From Pseudosulfitobacter sp. DSM 107133 (GTDB lineage Bacteria; Pseudomonadota; Alphaproteobacteria; Rhodobacterales; Rhodobacteraceae), in the NCBI RefSeq assembly GCF_022788695.1, contig NZ_CP085154.1, positions 2,976,001 through 3,040,000 on the forward strand: a stretch of DNA of 64,000 bases, read 5' to 3'. This document shows, piece after piece, positions 23,021-30,401 of this stretch; the stretch's first letter is position 1, and each line of letters opens with the position of its first letter. The position numbers and the translations under genes were made by a program. The notes beneath the pieces were generated by a model. The model had not been told where the DNA came from and searched no databases. It was given only the letters and a program-made list of their open reading frames with translations.

Positions 23021-23746
23021 TCAGCTTGCCAGTTTGCTCAATAGGACAAGTACGTCGGACCGGAACAGGTACATCACGATTCCGACCAGCGCTGTAAGGG
23101 CAATCGCATTCCTTACTTTCATAGCCACCATCGTTTTTTCGACGGTATGAAGACGCTTATTCATATCCTCTGAAGCTGACTTTCGCGCGTCGGACTCCTC
23201 CAATAGCCGTTGGTTCAATTGATACAGCGAGTCAGACTTAGTCATGAGGGCGGATAGGCGTTCCGGCTCGATTGTATTGCTGCCAGGCTTCGTCTTGTGC
23301 TTCTCTGACGGATGGTCGAGGCTGGCGCACCACATCAAGAAGACTGATTGCCCTCTTTCAAGCATCACTGGCGTAGGGCCTGAGTTGAATACTGCAAAGG
23401 TCAGTTTTCCGTCCCACCCAGGATCGACGTGAAAGCCAGATACGTTGACCAAACCCAACATCTTGAACGTCGCGCGCATCGAAATGAATGCCATTGCGTC
23501 AGTCGGAATGCACACCTGCTCTTCGGTCATAATGAAAGCGAACTGCTGCGGAGGGATATTGAAGGCTTCACCGTTAGCAAGCCTGCGCTTGGTGACTCTA
23601 TTAGCGTCTTCCAGCTGTGGAGTGACAAAGATCTCCTCTCCCACTCGAAGACGAAGCGAATTGCAATCGACTACAGGCTGTTCCGATGATCCCTTGATTA
23701 GCTTGTGGGCCTTCGCCTCAAGAGTTTGACTACTCCAAAATGCCAT
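23021..23746 (-). CDS. dCTP-deaminase/dUTPase-fold protein with coiled coil and C-terminal membrane anchor
   Basis: In this 241-residue protein residues about 20-145 have the Dcd/dUTPase beta-fold, with 'AFISMRATFKMLGLVNVSGFHVDPGWDGKLTF' (two parts) and 'NSGPTPVMLERGQSVFLM'. Classical Dcd has D-P-G-W-x-G-x-I-V-L-E-F, where the glutamate is catalytic. Here the matching positions read K-L-T-F-A-V-F, so the deaminase glutamate is absent. A charged coiled coil (about 165-210) leads to a transmembrane helix 'AIALTALVGIVMYLF' near the end. It is therefore probably not a working deaminase; a dUTPase activity, or nucleotide sensing at the membrane, is possible. It is divergent from the MazG-like gene at 23801, 54 bp apart. 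Confidence 0.75.
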   Translation of the reverse strand: MAFWSSQTLEAKAHKLIKGSSEQPVVDCNSLRLRVGEEIFVTPQLEDANRVTKRRLANGEAFNIPPQQFAFIMTEEQVCIPTDAMAFISMRATFKMLGLVNVSGFHVDPGWDGKLTFAVFNSGPTPVMLERGQSVFLMWCASLDHPSEKHKTKPGSNTIEPERLSALMTKSDSLYQLNQRLLEESDARKSASEDMNKRLHTVEKTMVAMKVRNAIALTALVGIVMYLFRSDVLVLLSKLAS

Positions 23747-23800
23747 ATACGCCTCCGTCCACTCGTTGTTTGATTGATTTCTATTCGGGCTTGCTAAACA

Positions 23801-25027
23801 GTGGTTACTAAACTACGCCCCGCGAGAACTGCCAAGCCCCCTAGAAGACAGGTAACGCTTGAAGAAATGCGAACAATTAAACAATATCAAGTACTTGCGA
23901 GCAGAACGGACCATTTGAGAGATAGGGGCAGCGACTTGAGCTTGCCGCTTCTTGGTTTGTTTGGCGAGATAGGAAGCCTTCTGAGCGAGGCAAAAAAGAA
24001 GCAGCGTGATCCGGTGGCATACCTTGGATATGAGCGCACAGTGCTGGAGGAGTTCGGCGACGTTCTTTGGTACCTTGCGGCTGTAGCGACCCGTTCTGAA
24101 ATCAGCATCGCTGATCTTGCTCTCCAGATGGGGCCGAGCACCACCCGAAACATTGGAAGGACTAGTGACTCAATTCGCTTTGCTGACCTTCAAGAACCTG
24201 ATGCCCAAATAAGCTGGATTTCTCAGCCAACCGCCGAGTTTGAGCGAACGTTGATCCGTTTATCGGCTGAGGTCGGATTGCTCATGGTTGATTTCGATGC
24301 TGGCCGCTTTGTCAACAACGAGCCTGCCTTGGCGGGGCGCCTGCTTTCTATTCTTCGTGAGCTACGCCAAGCGGCTGGAGATGCTGGTATAACGCTCGAA
24401 GCCGCTGCCAATGGCAACTTGGCCAAAATCAAAGATCGCTGGCCCGACGAGAAAATCTACCCGGCACCGTTTGATGATGGTTTCCCAGAGCCAGAACGCT
24501 TCGAGCGAAAAATGGTCTTTGAAATCAGCGAAGTTCTTGAAGGAGACCTGCTCGTCTCCAGACTCACAAAGGACGGGATCGCGATCGGGGATGTGTTGAC
24601 TGACAATAGACAGGGGGACGACGACTATCGCTTTCACGACGTCTTCCACATGGCGTACGCGGCTGTCATGGGCTGGTCACCAACGTTGAGACGTCTTTTG
24701 AAGCGGAAAAGAAAAAGCGATCCAATGATCGATGAGACCCAAGATGGTGCTAGGGCGGTTTTGATTGAAGAAGGCATTGCCACTTGGATATTCAATCATG
24801 CCCAACGTCTCGAGTATTTTGAGAACCTACGCGCGTTGGATTACAGCATGCTGAAGACTGTTAGAGAATTCGTACAAGGATATGAGGCCGAGAACTGTCC
24901 TTTGTGGTGCTGGGAGGAGGCTATCCTGCAAGGCTATGCGGCATTTCGGCAGTTAAAAAGGAACCGCAGCGGCCGGTTGATCGTCGATCTCGACAACCGC
25001 ACCCTTCAATACGAGCCAATTAAATGA
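23801..25027 (+). CDS. MazG-like nucleotide pyrophosphohydrolase with C-terminal extension
   Basis: In this 408-residue protein the region about 25-110 matches the all-alpha NTP pyrophosphohydrolase (MazG) fold: 'YQVLASRTD', then 'GLFGEIGSLLSEAKKKQRD' (about 50-68) and 'LEEFGDVLWYLAAVA' (about 83-97), providing the E-x-x-x-x-x-x-E and E-x-x-D metal ligands. A long C-terminal half with 'YRFHDVFHMAYAAVMGWSP' and 'LIEEGIATWIFNHAQ' forms a second helical domain often seen attached to this MazG subfamily. It would hydrolyse (d)NTPs to monophosphates; the substrate is unknown. A GTG at 23801 and an ATG at 23867 are both possible starts. The UDG-like gene overlaps its end by 4 bp, so the two are coupled. 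Confidence 0.8.
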   Translation: MVTKLRPARTAKPPRRQVTLEEMRTIKQYQVLASRTDHLRDRGSDLSLPLLGLFGEIGSLLSEAKKKQRDPVAYLGYERTVLEEFGDVLWYLAAVATRSEISIADLALQMGPSTTRNIGRTSDSIRFADLQEPDAQISWISQPTAEFERTLIRLSAEVGLLMVDFDAGRFVNNEPALAGRLLSILRELRQAAGDAGITLEAAANGNLAKIKDRWPDEKIYPAPFDDGFPEPERFERKMVFEISEVLEGDLLVSRLTKDGIAIGDVLTDNRQGDDDYRFHDVFHMAYAAVMGWSPTLRRLLKRKRKSDPMIDETQDGARAVLIEEGIATWIFNHAQRLEYFENLRALDYSMLKTVREFVQGYEAENCPLWCWEEAILQGYAAFRQLKRNRSGRLIVDLDNRTLQYEPIK

Positions 25028-25722
25028 ACCAAGTAGCCAAGTTTGTAGATGAACTCGCGTCCATGGACATGCCGAATATCTTCAACCCATATGTTGACGT
25101 CTGCGAAGAACATGACTTGCCCGATGCTGATCGGCTGCGTCGGAAGAACTTGACCAATGTGCTCAACGCGGCACTTGACCTGAACGTGAGAACCATTTGG
25201 ATCGCACGCGACTTAGGCTATCGGGGTGGCAGACGCACAGGGCTCGCGCTAACGGATGAAGCGCACCTCGACCATCATGCAAGACTGCTTGGTGGCGTCG
25301 ATATTGAACGAGCAACCCGTGGACCCGCAATCGCTGAGAGAACTGCAACTGTGATTTGGCGTATGCTCGCTCGCGTCAGGGAGCCCGTTTTCCTTTGGAA
25401 CGTCTTCCCATTTCACCCACACGAACCGCAGGAACCAATGACTAACCGTTGTCATACGAGATCTGAGGGCCGTGCAACTGAATGGGTACTCCACACCCTT
25501 ATCGATATCCTAGAGCCTGAAAATGTTTACACTATTGGCGGCGACGCCCGTCGCGGTTTGGACAAGATGGGCATTGAGACAATGTCGTTCCGACATCCAA
25601 GCTACGGTGGCCAAACTCAATTCATTTCAGAAGTCGAAGCCGCATACGGTCTGAGTCAACCAGCTCATGAACCGGCGGCACCTATGCAGCTTTCTCTCTA
25701 TGATCATCTGCACACGCTTTGA
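25024..25722 (+). CDS. uracil-DNA-glycosylase-superfamily protein
   Basis: This 232-residue protein carries UDG-superfamily landmarks. 'FNPYVDVC' comes first, then 'LGYRGGRRTGLALTDE' (residues about 64-80), which corresponds to the active-site loop. The central strand 'PVFLWNVFPFHPHEPQEP' follows (about 122-139), then 'VYTIGGDARRGLDKMG', and the C-terminal DNA-intercalation loop 'FRHPSYGG' (about 195) with its H-P-S. Such enzymes excise uracil or other modified bases; exact specificity is not predictable. It is co-translated with the MazG-like gene (ATGA overlap). Its 3' end overlaps by 41 bp the convergent thymidylate-synthase-like gene, so the four-gene dU group is physically locked together. 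Confidence 0.8.
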   Translation: MNQVAKFVDELASMDMPNIFNPYVDVCEEHDLPDADRLRRKNLTNVLNAALDLNVRTIWIARDLGYRGGRRTGLALTDEAHLDHHARLLGGVDIERATRGPAIAERTATVIWRMLARVREPVFLWNVFPFHPHEPQEPMTNRCHTRSEGRATEWVLHTLIDILEPENVYTIGGDARRGLDKMGIETMSFRHPSYGGQTQFISEVEAAYGLSQPAHEPAAPMQLSLYDHLHTL

Positions 25723-26440
25723 TGAGTTCTCGCACAGCCGAACGACTGAAGTTTTGATCAAGGCAGGCATGGGTAGATTGGATAGTTAGGGTTCCAACAT
25801 CAAACCCCGTTTCTTTCGATATAAAGGCCAACAGTCGGCCAAGCCCGATTAGATTGCCCAGTGTGCGTTGGATGTAGTAGTGGTTCCGGTACACCGCCAT
25901 CATATGGAGAGATCCGTTACGATCAGGCTTTAGCTCGATAAAACTCAAGCATTGGCGATTCATTTTCTTGCGGAGGTCTCTGCGCGGATCGAACAAGGCA
26001 ATTTCGGTAACATTTTCGAAGAACTTGGCTTCGCCAGACTTCATTTCCCGAAGTGAGGTGATCACGTGGGACAGCTGGTTGACAGTCGATTTCCCTTTTT
26101 TCCAGGCGACCATACGCTCGAAGTATCGTCCCCATTCACCTTGGCGATGCATTCGACGTTCGAAGACCTCAAGATAGCGGGCGGTTAGACCGTCGATGCC
26201 GTCATTTCGATCAAGGGCAGAAGGAAAAATTGTATTTGAAACGGTTGAGATACCGCACTTTTCCTCGCTCTTGAGAAACTCATCAACTCGACTGATTACG
26301 TCCGCTTCACCAGGAAGGAACGACACGGGATCTTCGATATGCAGCATTAGCCCGTGCAAATCTCCGACCTCATTAAGTTTTTGAGCTGCATCAACCCACG
26401 CGGAGACCAGCGTGGGGGCGGTTGGCATTGGGTGATACAT
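25682..26440 (-). CDS. thymidylate-synthase-like protein
   Basis: In this 252-residue protein the C-terminal half follows the thymidylate-synthase pattern: a cysteine in 'RQCLSFIELK' (about residue 164) at the nucleophile position, then 'MMAVYRNHYYIQRTLGNLIGLGRLLAFI' (in two parts), which mirrors the R-S-x-D ... N-I nucleotide-binding segment, and 'GTLTIQSTHACLD' at the place of the dUMP-binding A-H-I-Y. The N-terminal half is shorter than in ThyA. Relatives include canonical TS and pyrimidine hydroxymethylases; which reaction it performs, if any, is open. The start at 26440 overlaps the 3' end of the cysteine-peptidase gene by 50 bp in another frame, making it the last gene of that minus-strand run. 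Confidence 0.65.
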   Translation of the reverse strand: MYHPMPTAPTLVSAWVDAAQKLNEVGDLHGLMLHIEDPVSFLPGEADVISRVDEFLKSEEKCGISTVSNTIFPSALDRNDGIDGLTARYLEVFERRMHRQGEWGRYFERMVAWKKGKSTVNQLSHVITSLREMKSGEAKFFENVTEIALFDPRRDLRKKMNRQCLSFIELKPDRNGSLHMMAVYRNHYYIQRTLGNLIGLGRLLAFISKETGFDVGTLTIQSTHACLDQNFSRSAVRELIKACADDHREKAA

Positions 26441-26886
26441 CGTCAGATGCTCCTTGTTCTATAATGAATGCGTCAGCAAAACGTCGCGCTAGATAGGACT
26501 CCGGGACCCAACTATGTCCGTTCCAACCCCAGTTTTGACCCCATGAATTCCTGACAAGGAACATTTCGCTTCCGCGAAGTTTCCCCGCCCCGCACAGAAC
26601 CAGTGCATGGCCCCGCGCATGATCGATGGGATCGGTATCGTCCGCTATAATTGCCTCCGAACCAGCGAAAGATGCAGGTCGAAAAAATACGTCCGATATG
26701 AATATTGCTATTGGAACTGGCACGTTGCGTTTAAGTTCGGTTCGCCATCGGTCTGGGTCGTTCCCTCGCGCTCCAGAAGAGCATTTTAACAGCGAGGTAG
26801 GTGTCTTGGGTGGCTCCCAAGGCGTCGGATTCGTATCAATCCCCTGGTAGGGCCAATGATCTTCGTCAGGTTGCCCCGTCTGGAGA

Positions 26887-28221
26887 GGGAGTATCCGAAA
26901 CTCTGTGTATGAGGCTTAGCCCATGCGGTTGAAACAGGTCATCGGTTGAACCGTTCAGGGTAGAGAATAGCGAACTGGTTTCGGGCAGCAACCCATTCCC
27001 TGACACACCGTCCGGTGTTCTCGAATTTTCGGATTGCCAAATAGATCAGCTTGGTTGCGGCATCATCTGTTGGAAAGCTGCCACGTGTTTTCGTGGTTTT
27101 CCGGATCACCCGGTTCAGACTTTCTATGGCGTTGGTGGTGTAGATGATTTTGCGCACCGCGGGCGGGAAGGCAAAGAACGGGATGACCTCCTGCCATGCG
27201 CGCCGCCAGCTTGGCGCGATTGAGGGGTATTTTGTACCCCATTCAGCTTCGAAATCATCCAAGGCTTTGGCGGCTTCCTCGTCGTCCACCGCCTGATAAA
27301 CCCGACGCAGGTCTTTGGCCACGGCCTTGCGGTCTTTCCAGCCGCAGAAGTTCAGGGAGTGGCGCACAAGGTGCACGATGCAGGTTTGCACAGTCGTATC
27401 GGGGAAGGCTGCGTTGATGGCGTCAGGGAAGCCCTTAAGGCCATCGACGACGGCGATCAGGATGTCTTCGACGCCCCGATTGCGCAGGTTGTTCATGATC
27501 GACAGCCAGAATTTGGCCCCCTCGTTGGCCGCGATCCACAGGCCCAGAACCTCGCGTTCACCCTCCGCGGTGACCCCCAAGGCCACGTAGACGGCCTTGT
27601 TTTTAACCTGGCGACTTTCAGCGTCGCGGATTTTGACCCTGAGAGCGTCGAGAAAAACGATAGGATAAACTGGTTCCAAGGCACGGTTTTGCCAATCTGA
27701 AACCTCCTCCAGAACCGCATCGGTGACGCGACTGACCAGGTCGGCGGAAACCTTCAGGCCATAAACCTCTTCAAGGTGGGCGCGGATATCGCGGGTCGAC
27801 AAACCTGCAGCATAAAGCCCGATGATCTTGTCATCCATCCCGTCGATCCGGGTTTGGCCCTTCTGGATCAGCTCAGGTTCGAAACTGCCTTCCCGGTCTC
27901 GTGGGATGTCAATCGGCACCGCACCGTCGTTGCCCTTCAGCACTTTGCGCGTCGCCCCATTACGCCGGTTGGCCTGCTGGCTGGCAGGCTCACCATGTGG
28001 CTCATAGCCCAGATGCTCGGTCAGTTCCGCGCCCAACATCCGTTCCATCAGCCGGACCTTCAGTTCCTTCATCAGGCCTTTGTCGCCGAGTAAATCCTCA
28101 GGTCGTTCAACGCCGCTGAGCAGCTCGTCCAGTAGTTCCTTGGAAATTGTCATTGCAGTCATGCTCCTTCGTTGGTGAAGCATGGGCCATATTACTCATA
28201 CACAGAAGGTCGGACACTCTC
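26887..28221 (-). mobile_element. IS256-family element with 8-bp duplication TCTGGAGA
   Basis: This 1335-bp element has imperfect terminal repeats (GGGAGTATCCGAAACTCTGT at the left; GAGAGTGTCCGACCTTCTGT at the right, minus strand). TCTGGAGA is duplicated at 26879-26886 and 28222-28229, the expected 8-bp size for the family. It is a clean insertion into the peptidase gene, so it is recent. Confidence 0.95.
26939..28162 (-). CDS. IS256-family transposase
   Basis: This roughly 407-residue mutator-type DDE transposase shows 'LLGDKGLMKELKVRLMERML' at the N terminus, D in 'PIVFLDALRVKIRD' (about 160), D in 'ILIAVVDGLKGFPDAI' (about 230) and E in 'TNAIESLNRVIRK' (about 335), with the C/H region 'VQTCIVHLVRHSL' between the last two. 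The ATG at 28162 or 28153 is preferred over the longer frame at 28183. It is full-length and probably functional. Confidence 0.95.
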   Translation of the reverse strand: MTAMTISKELLDELLSGVERPEDLLGDKGLMKELKVRLMERMLGAELTEHLGYEPHGEPASQQANRRNGATRKVLKGNDGAVPIDIPRDREGSFEPELIQKGQTRIDGMDDKIIGLYAAGLSTRDIRAHLEEVYGLKVSADLVSRVTDAVLEEVSDWQNRALEPVYPIVFLDALRVKIRDAESRQVKNKAVYVALGVTAEGEREVLGLWIAANEGAKFWLSIMNNLRNRGVEDILIAVVDGLKGFPDAINAAFPDTTVQTCIVHLVRHSLNFCGWKDRKAVAKDLRRVYQAVDDEEAAKALDDFEAEWGTKYPSIAPSWRRAWQEVIPFFAFPPAVRKIIYTTNAIESLNRVIRKTTKTRGSFPTDDAATKLIYLAIRKFENTGRCVREWVAARNQFAILYPERFNR

Positions 28222-28443
28222 TCTGGAGAATGACATCTCGCGACGAATTTACAGTAGAACCTTGATCTGGCTGTAGGCCGTCTTTTCGGTTCGACATGTA
28301 GTACAGCCACTCTGCACAGAGCGGCGCATTGTGATTGTGAGCTACACGATGCGCCGACGAAGCCGCGAAGGCCAAGCAGGTCGGCCTGCGGCCTTGATCC
28401 CGGACAGGTTCAAGCAAAGCCCTAAGATCGACAGAAATCTCGA

Positions 28444-29475
28444 TCATTGACGCACTCCGTCGCCCTGAAGCTGACGTTGTCGAAACAAACCAATGTCGTG
28501 CGTATAGACGGGCCTATAGTCAAAAGACCAACTTTTGGGATCTTCTTCAGGCGACCATGGGCGTCTTTCCCAAAGCGTATATGTGCCACTCAGAGGATTA
28601 TTCTGTCCTCTAGCCAAAACCCGTCTGACCGTTGGTGCACCGATAGTGTCTTCGGAAAATGCCTGACGACCATCCTTCAAAATCGCAAAGCCTGCCGTCT
28701 GCAACTCCTCAAAGCTCCAGACGTAGCCTGCGTTACTATCTTCCCGTAGCTTTAGTACAAATAGATCGTCACGCCCTGCCTCGATGACGCTTCCTTCATC
28801 CCGTTCATCGAGTTCCCAGACATCAATGTTCCTAGTGCTTTCAAGCTGGAAATCAGGCACTAAGGCCTTCTTAAGCCTTGCAGGTTGGATGCCAGACAGC
28901 TGTCGCCGAACGTTTGTCGTGATGACTTTTCCACGCACCAACGCATACAGGACAGCAGAATAACTGACCCCCATTCGCAATGCGGCCTGGTAGACGATCT
29001 CCGGCTCTTCAAAGTGCCGAGACGTCCAATTGTGTCGCTCCATCTGTGTGCGCAACAACCAGTCCGGCAGCAAAAAATAGGATGCAAATGCATCCGCCTC
29101 CTGCTCCTCCGGTGGTAAAGAAACGTAGTCTCGCATAATGTCCGGCGAACGGCGCAAGATGCTATCATCATCAGCGTGTGGGTCATGTCCAAGAATATGA
29201 TGTCCAAGCTCGTGTGCTGCAGTAAACCGCTGCTGCCCAAGAGGACGACGTGTAGTCAGAATTATTCCCGGCTGCCCCCCTGGACGCAGATATGCTCCCA
29301 TCAGGGGGTCAAGTTCCTGAAACATTAGAGGGACGTTTTCTCTTAGAATTGAGCCAAACACGTCAATTCTGTGCGGACGGTTGCCACCCTGATCAAGGCC
29401 GAGATCACGTTGCAGCCGCAAAGCGGCTCTCATGCCCTTAAGTACCGCCCCACGTGTGCTAGGTTGTCTAGCCAT
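28444..29475 (-). CDS. ImmA/IrrE metallopeptidase fused to a chagasin-like cysteine-peptidase inhibitor domain
   Basis: This 343-residue two-domain protein has, at residues about 60-180, an ImmA/IrrE (COG2856) zinc metallopeptidase with 'TAAHELGHHILGH' (H-E-x-x-H, about 88-100) and the downstream glutamate in 'EEQEADAFASYFLLP'. Residues about 230-325 resemble inhibitor family I42 (chagasin): 'REDSNAGYVWSFEEL' at the place of N-P-T-T-G-Y-x-W, then 'LSGTYTLWERRPWSPEE' matching the Y-x-R-P-W motif. Chagasins block papain-family peptidases, and the very next gene, overlapping by 4 bp, is such a peptidase. The XRE gene overlaps the start by 8 bp. Reading: ImmA part controls the XRE repressor by cleavage, the I42 part holds the peptidase in check. 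Confidence 0.82.
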   Translation of the reverse strand: MARQPSTRGAVLKGMRAALRLQRDLGLDQGGNRPHRIDVFGSILRENVPLMFQELDPLMGAYLRPGGQPGIILTTRRPLGQQRFTAAHELGHHILGHDPHADDDSILRRSPDIMRDYVSLPPEEQEADAFASYFLLPDWLLRTQMERHNWTSRHFEEPEIVYQAALRMGVSYSAVLYALVRGKVITTNVRRQLSGIQPARLKKALVPDFQLESTRNIDVWELDERDEGSVIEAGRDDLFVLKLREDSNAGYVWSFEELQTAGFAILKDGRQAFSEDTIGAPTVRRVLARGQNNPLSGTYTLWERRPWSPEEDPKSWSFDYRPVYTHDIGLFRQRQLQGDGVRQ

Positions 29476-29839
29476 CTTTCGGAGCTTGTGACTTTAAGCG
29501 CAAAAATTCCGCGAAATTTGCTAACTCGGTGCGATCATTTTCGGACAACTCACTCACTGTGCGTGCCAAGAAACCAACATCATCTGCGGCAGGTGCCTCC
29601 ACCTCTCCAGCAAACCAGCCCATTGGCCTCTGATAAAGAGCGGCCAACTGCTTGATCTCCAAAGCTCCTACCCCTCTTTTGCCAGCTTCCATCTCCGAAA
29701 TAGCTGATCTTCTAACTCCGAGGTGCTTCGCAGCTTCCTCTTGCGTTACCCCGATATATTCGCGGGCTTGTTTGAGGCGCTTTCCCAATTCTACCGCTTC
29801 CACATCAGGACCAGCAAAACCCATAGGTGTCCGTGCCAT
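29468..29839 (-). CDS. XRE-family repressor, partner of ImmA
   Basis: This 123-residue protein has an HTH_3 domain at residues about 18-70 ('LGKRLKQAREYIGVTQEEAAKHLGVRRSAISEME' in two parts, ending 'AGKRGVGALEIKQLAALY'). A short C-terminal tail with 'GFLARTVSELSENDRTELANF' is typical of regulators cleaved or bound by ImmA-like metallopeptidases. It overlaps both the ACP-like gene (start codon on its stop) and the ImmA gene (8 bp). The palindrome at 30160-30176 upstream of the operon is its probable operator. Confidence 0.9.
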   Translation of the reverse strand: MARTPMGFAGPDVEAVELGKRLKQAREYIGVTQEEAAKHLGVRRSAISEMEAGKRGVGALEIKQLAALYQRPMGWFAGEVEAPAADDVGFLARTVSELSENDRTELANFAEFLRLKSQAPKDG

Positions 29840-30117
29840 TATACGACTTCTTTCACTAATGATTGATTTGCTTCCCAGATCTCTCGGCAGCTCTTGACCA
29901 CAGAACGAACCCAGCCGTCCACGTCGTCCAGACCGCCTGCCGGCATTACATCGTCTGGCAACTCAACAGCGATTTCTTCTTCAACCCGCAAAATGACCCT
30001 CACCATCACCAGCGAGTCAATCTCAGGTTCCCAGGCCTCACGCGGAGTAGGTCGGTCATTATTTGCAGCTGAAATCTCATCTCGGATCGCGGCTTCAAGG
30101 TCGCTTGCAGGAAACAT
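29839..30117 (-). CDS. small acyl-carrier-protein-like protein, first gene of the peptidase operon
   Basis: This 92-residue acidic helical protein has an ACP-like pattern: 'EIDSLVMVRVILRVEEEI' (residues about 36-53) with the D-S-L serine that carries phosphopantetheine in true carriers, followed by 'LPDDVMPAGGLDDVDGWV' (about 56-73). It fits the ACP length and helix order, but modification is unproven. The ATG at 30117, preceded by GGAG at a good distance, is chosen over a TTG at 30147. It leads the operon and overlaps the XRE gene. Why a carrier protein would accompany a peptidase and its inhibitor is unknown; it might be the sensor, substrate or scaffold. Confidence 0.65.
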   Translation of the reverse strand: MFPASDLEAAIRDEISAANNDRPTPREAWEPEIDSLVMVRVILRVEEEIAVELPDDVMPAGGLDDVDGWVRSVVKSCREIWEANQSLVKEVV

Positions 30118-30159
30118 AAGAAGACTCCATGTTCGCTTTTCAGTCAATCATGTATCACA

Positions 30160-30176
30160 TGTCTGATTTTCAGACA
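30160..30176. promoter_or_regulatory. operator TGTCTGA-TTT-TCAGACA
   Basis: A perfect 7+3+7 bp palindrome lies 43 bp upstream of the start of the ACP-like gene, where an operon promoter is expected. It is the natural binding site for the XRE protein encoded two genes on; de-repression would follow ImmA-dependent removal of that protein. Confidence 0.65.
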
Positions 30177-30401
30177 AGGTATTTTCTTGACGTATACCCG
30201 TCGAGAAGCCTTAAGTATTGCCACTTATCGTGCATGGCGATCTCGTCCAGCCATGTTCAATTGAAGTTACTCCTGTCTCCTTTGTCGGAAACTCGCTTTG
30301 AAAGTCAGAAATATAAGGTCAAACCCCTGCTGTTTCGAATGTCGGCATAACGAGGCACCGAACTGAAATTGCACGCCGCAGCGAATGTCCGCAAACCGCC
30401 G

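Larger units (their letters stand above)
26391..28447 (-). pseudogene. papain-like (C1) cysteine peptidase, split by IS256 element
   Basis: The gene is read as 28447-28222 plus 26878-26391. Removing the IS256 element and one 8-bp target duplication fuses the frames exactly ('VILQTGQPDEDHWPY') and gives 237 residues. All papain-family catalytic positions are visible: glutamine and cysteine in 'VRDQGRRPTCLAFAASSAHR' (residues about 15-34), histidine in 'GHALVLCG', and asparagine in 'VRNSWGQNWGWNGH'. There is no signal peptide, so it would act in the cytoplasm. Its start overlaps the stop of the ImmA-chagasin gene by 4 bp, so enzyme and putative inhibitor are translationally coupled. Currently inactive: the cysteine half ends after 82 residues. 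Confidence 0.88.

Noticed and set aside
23021-23746. Active defence dCTP deaminase
   Set aside because: The catalytic glutamate position is alanine/valine-like in the aligned stretch, so the enzymatic label is withheld.
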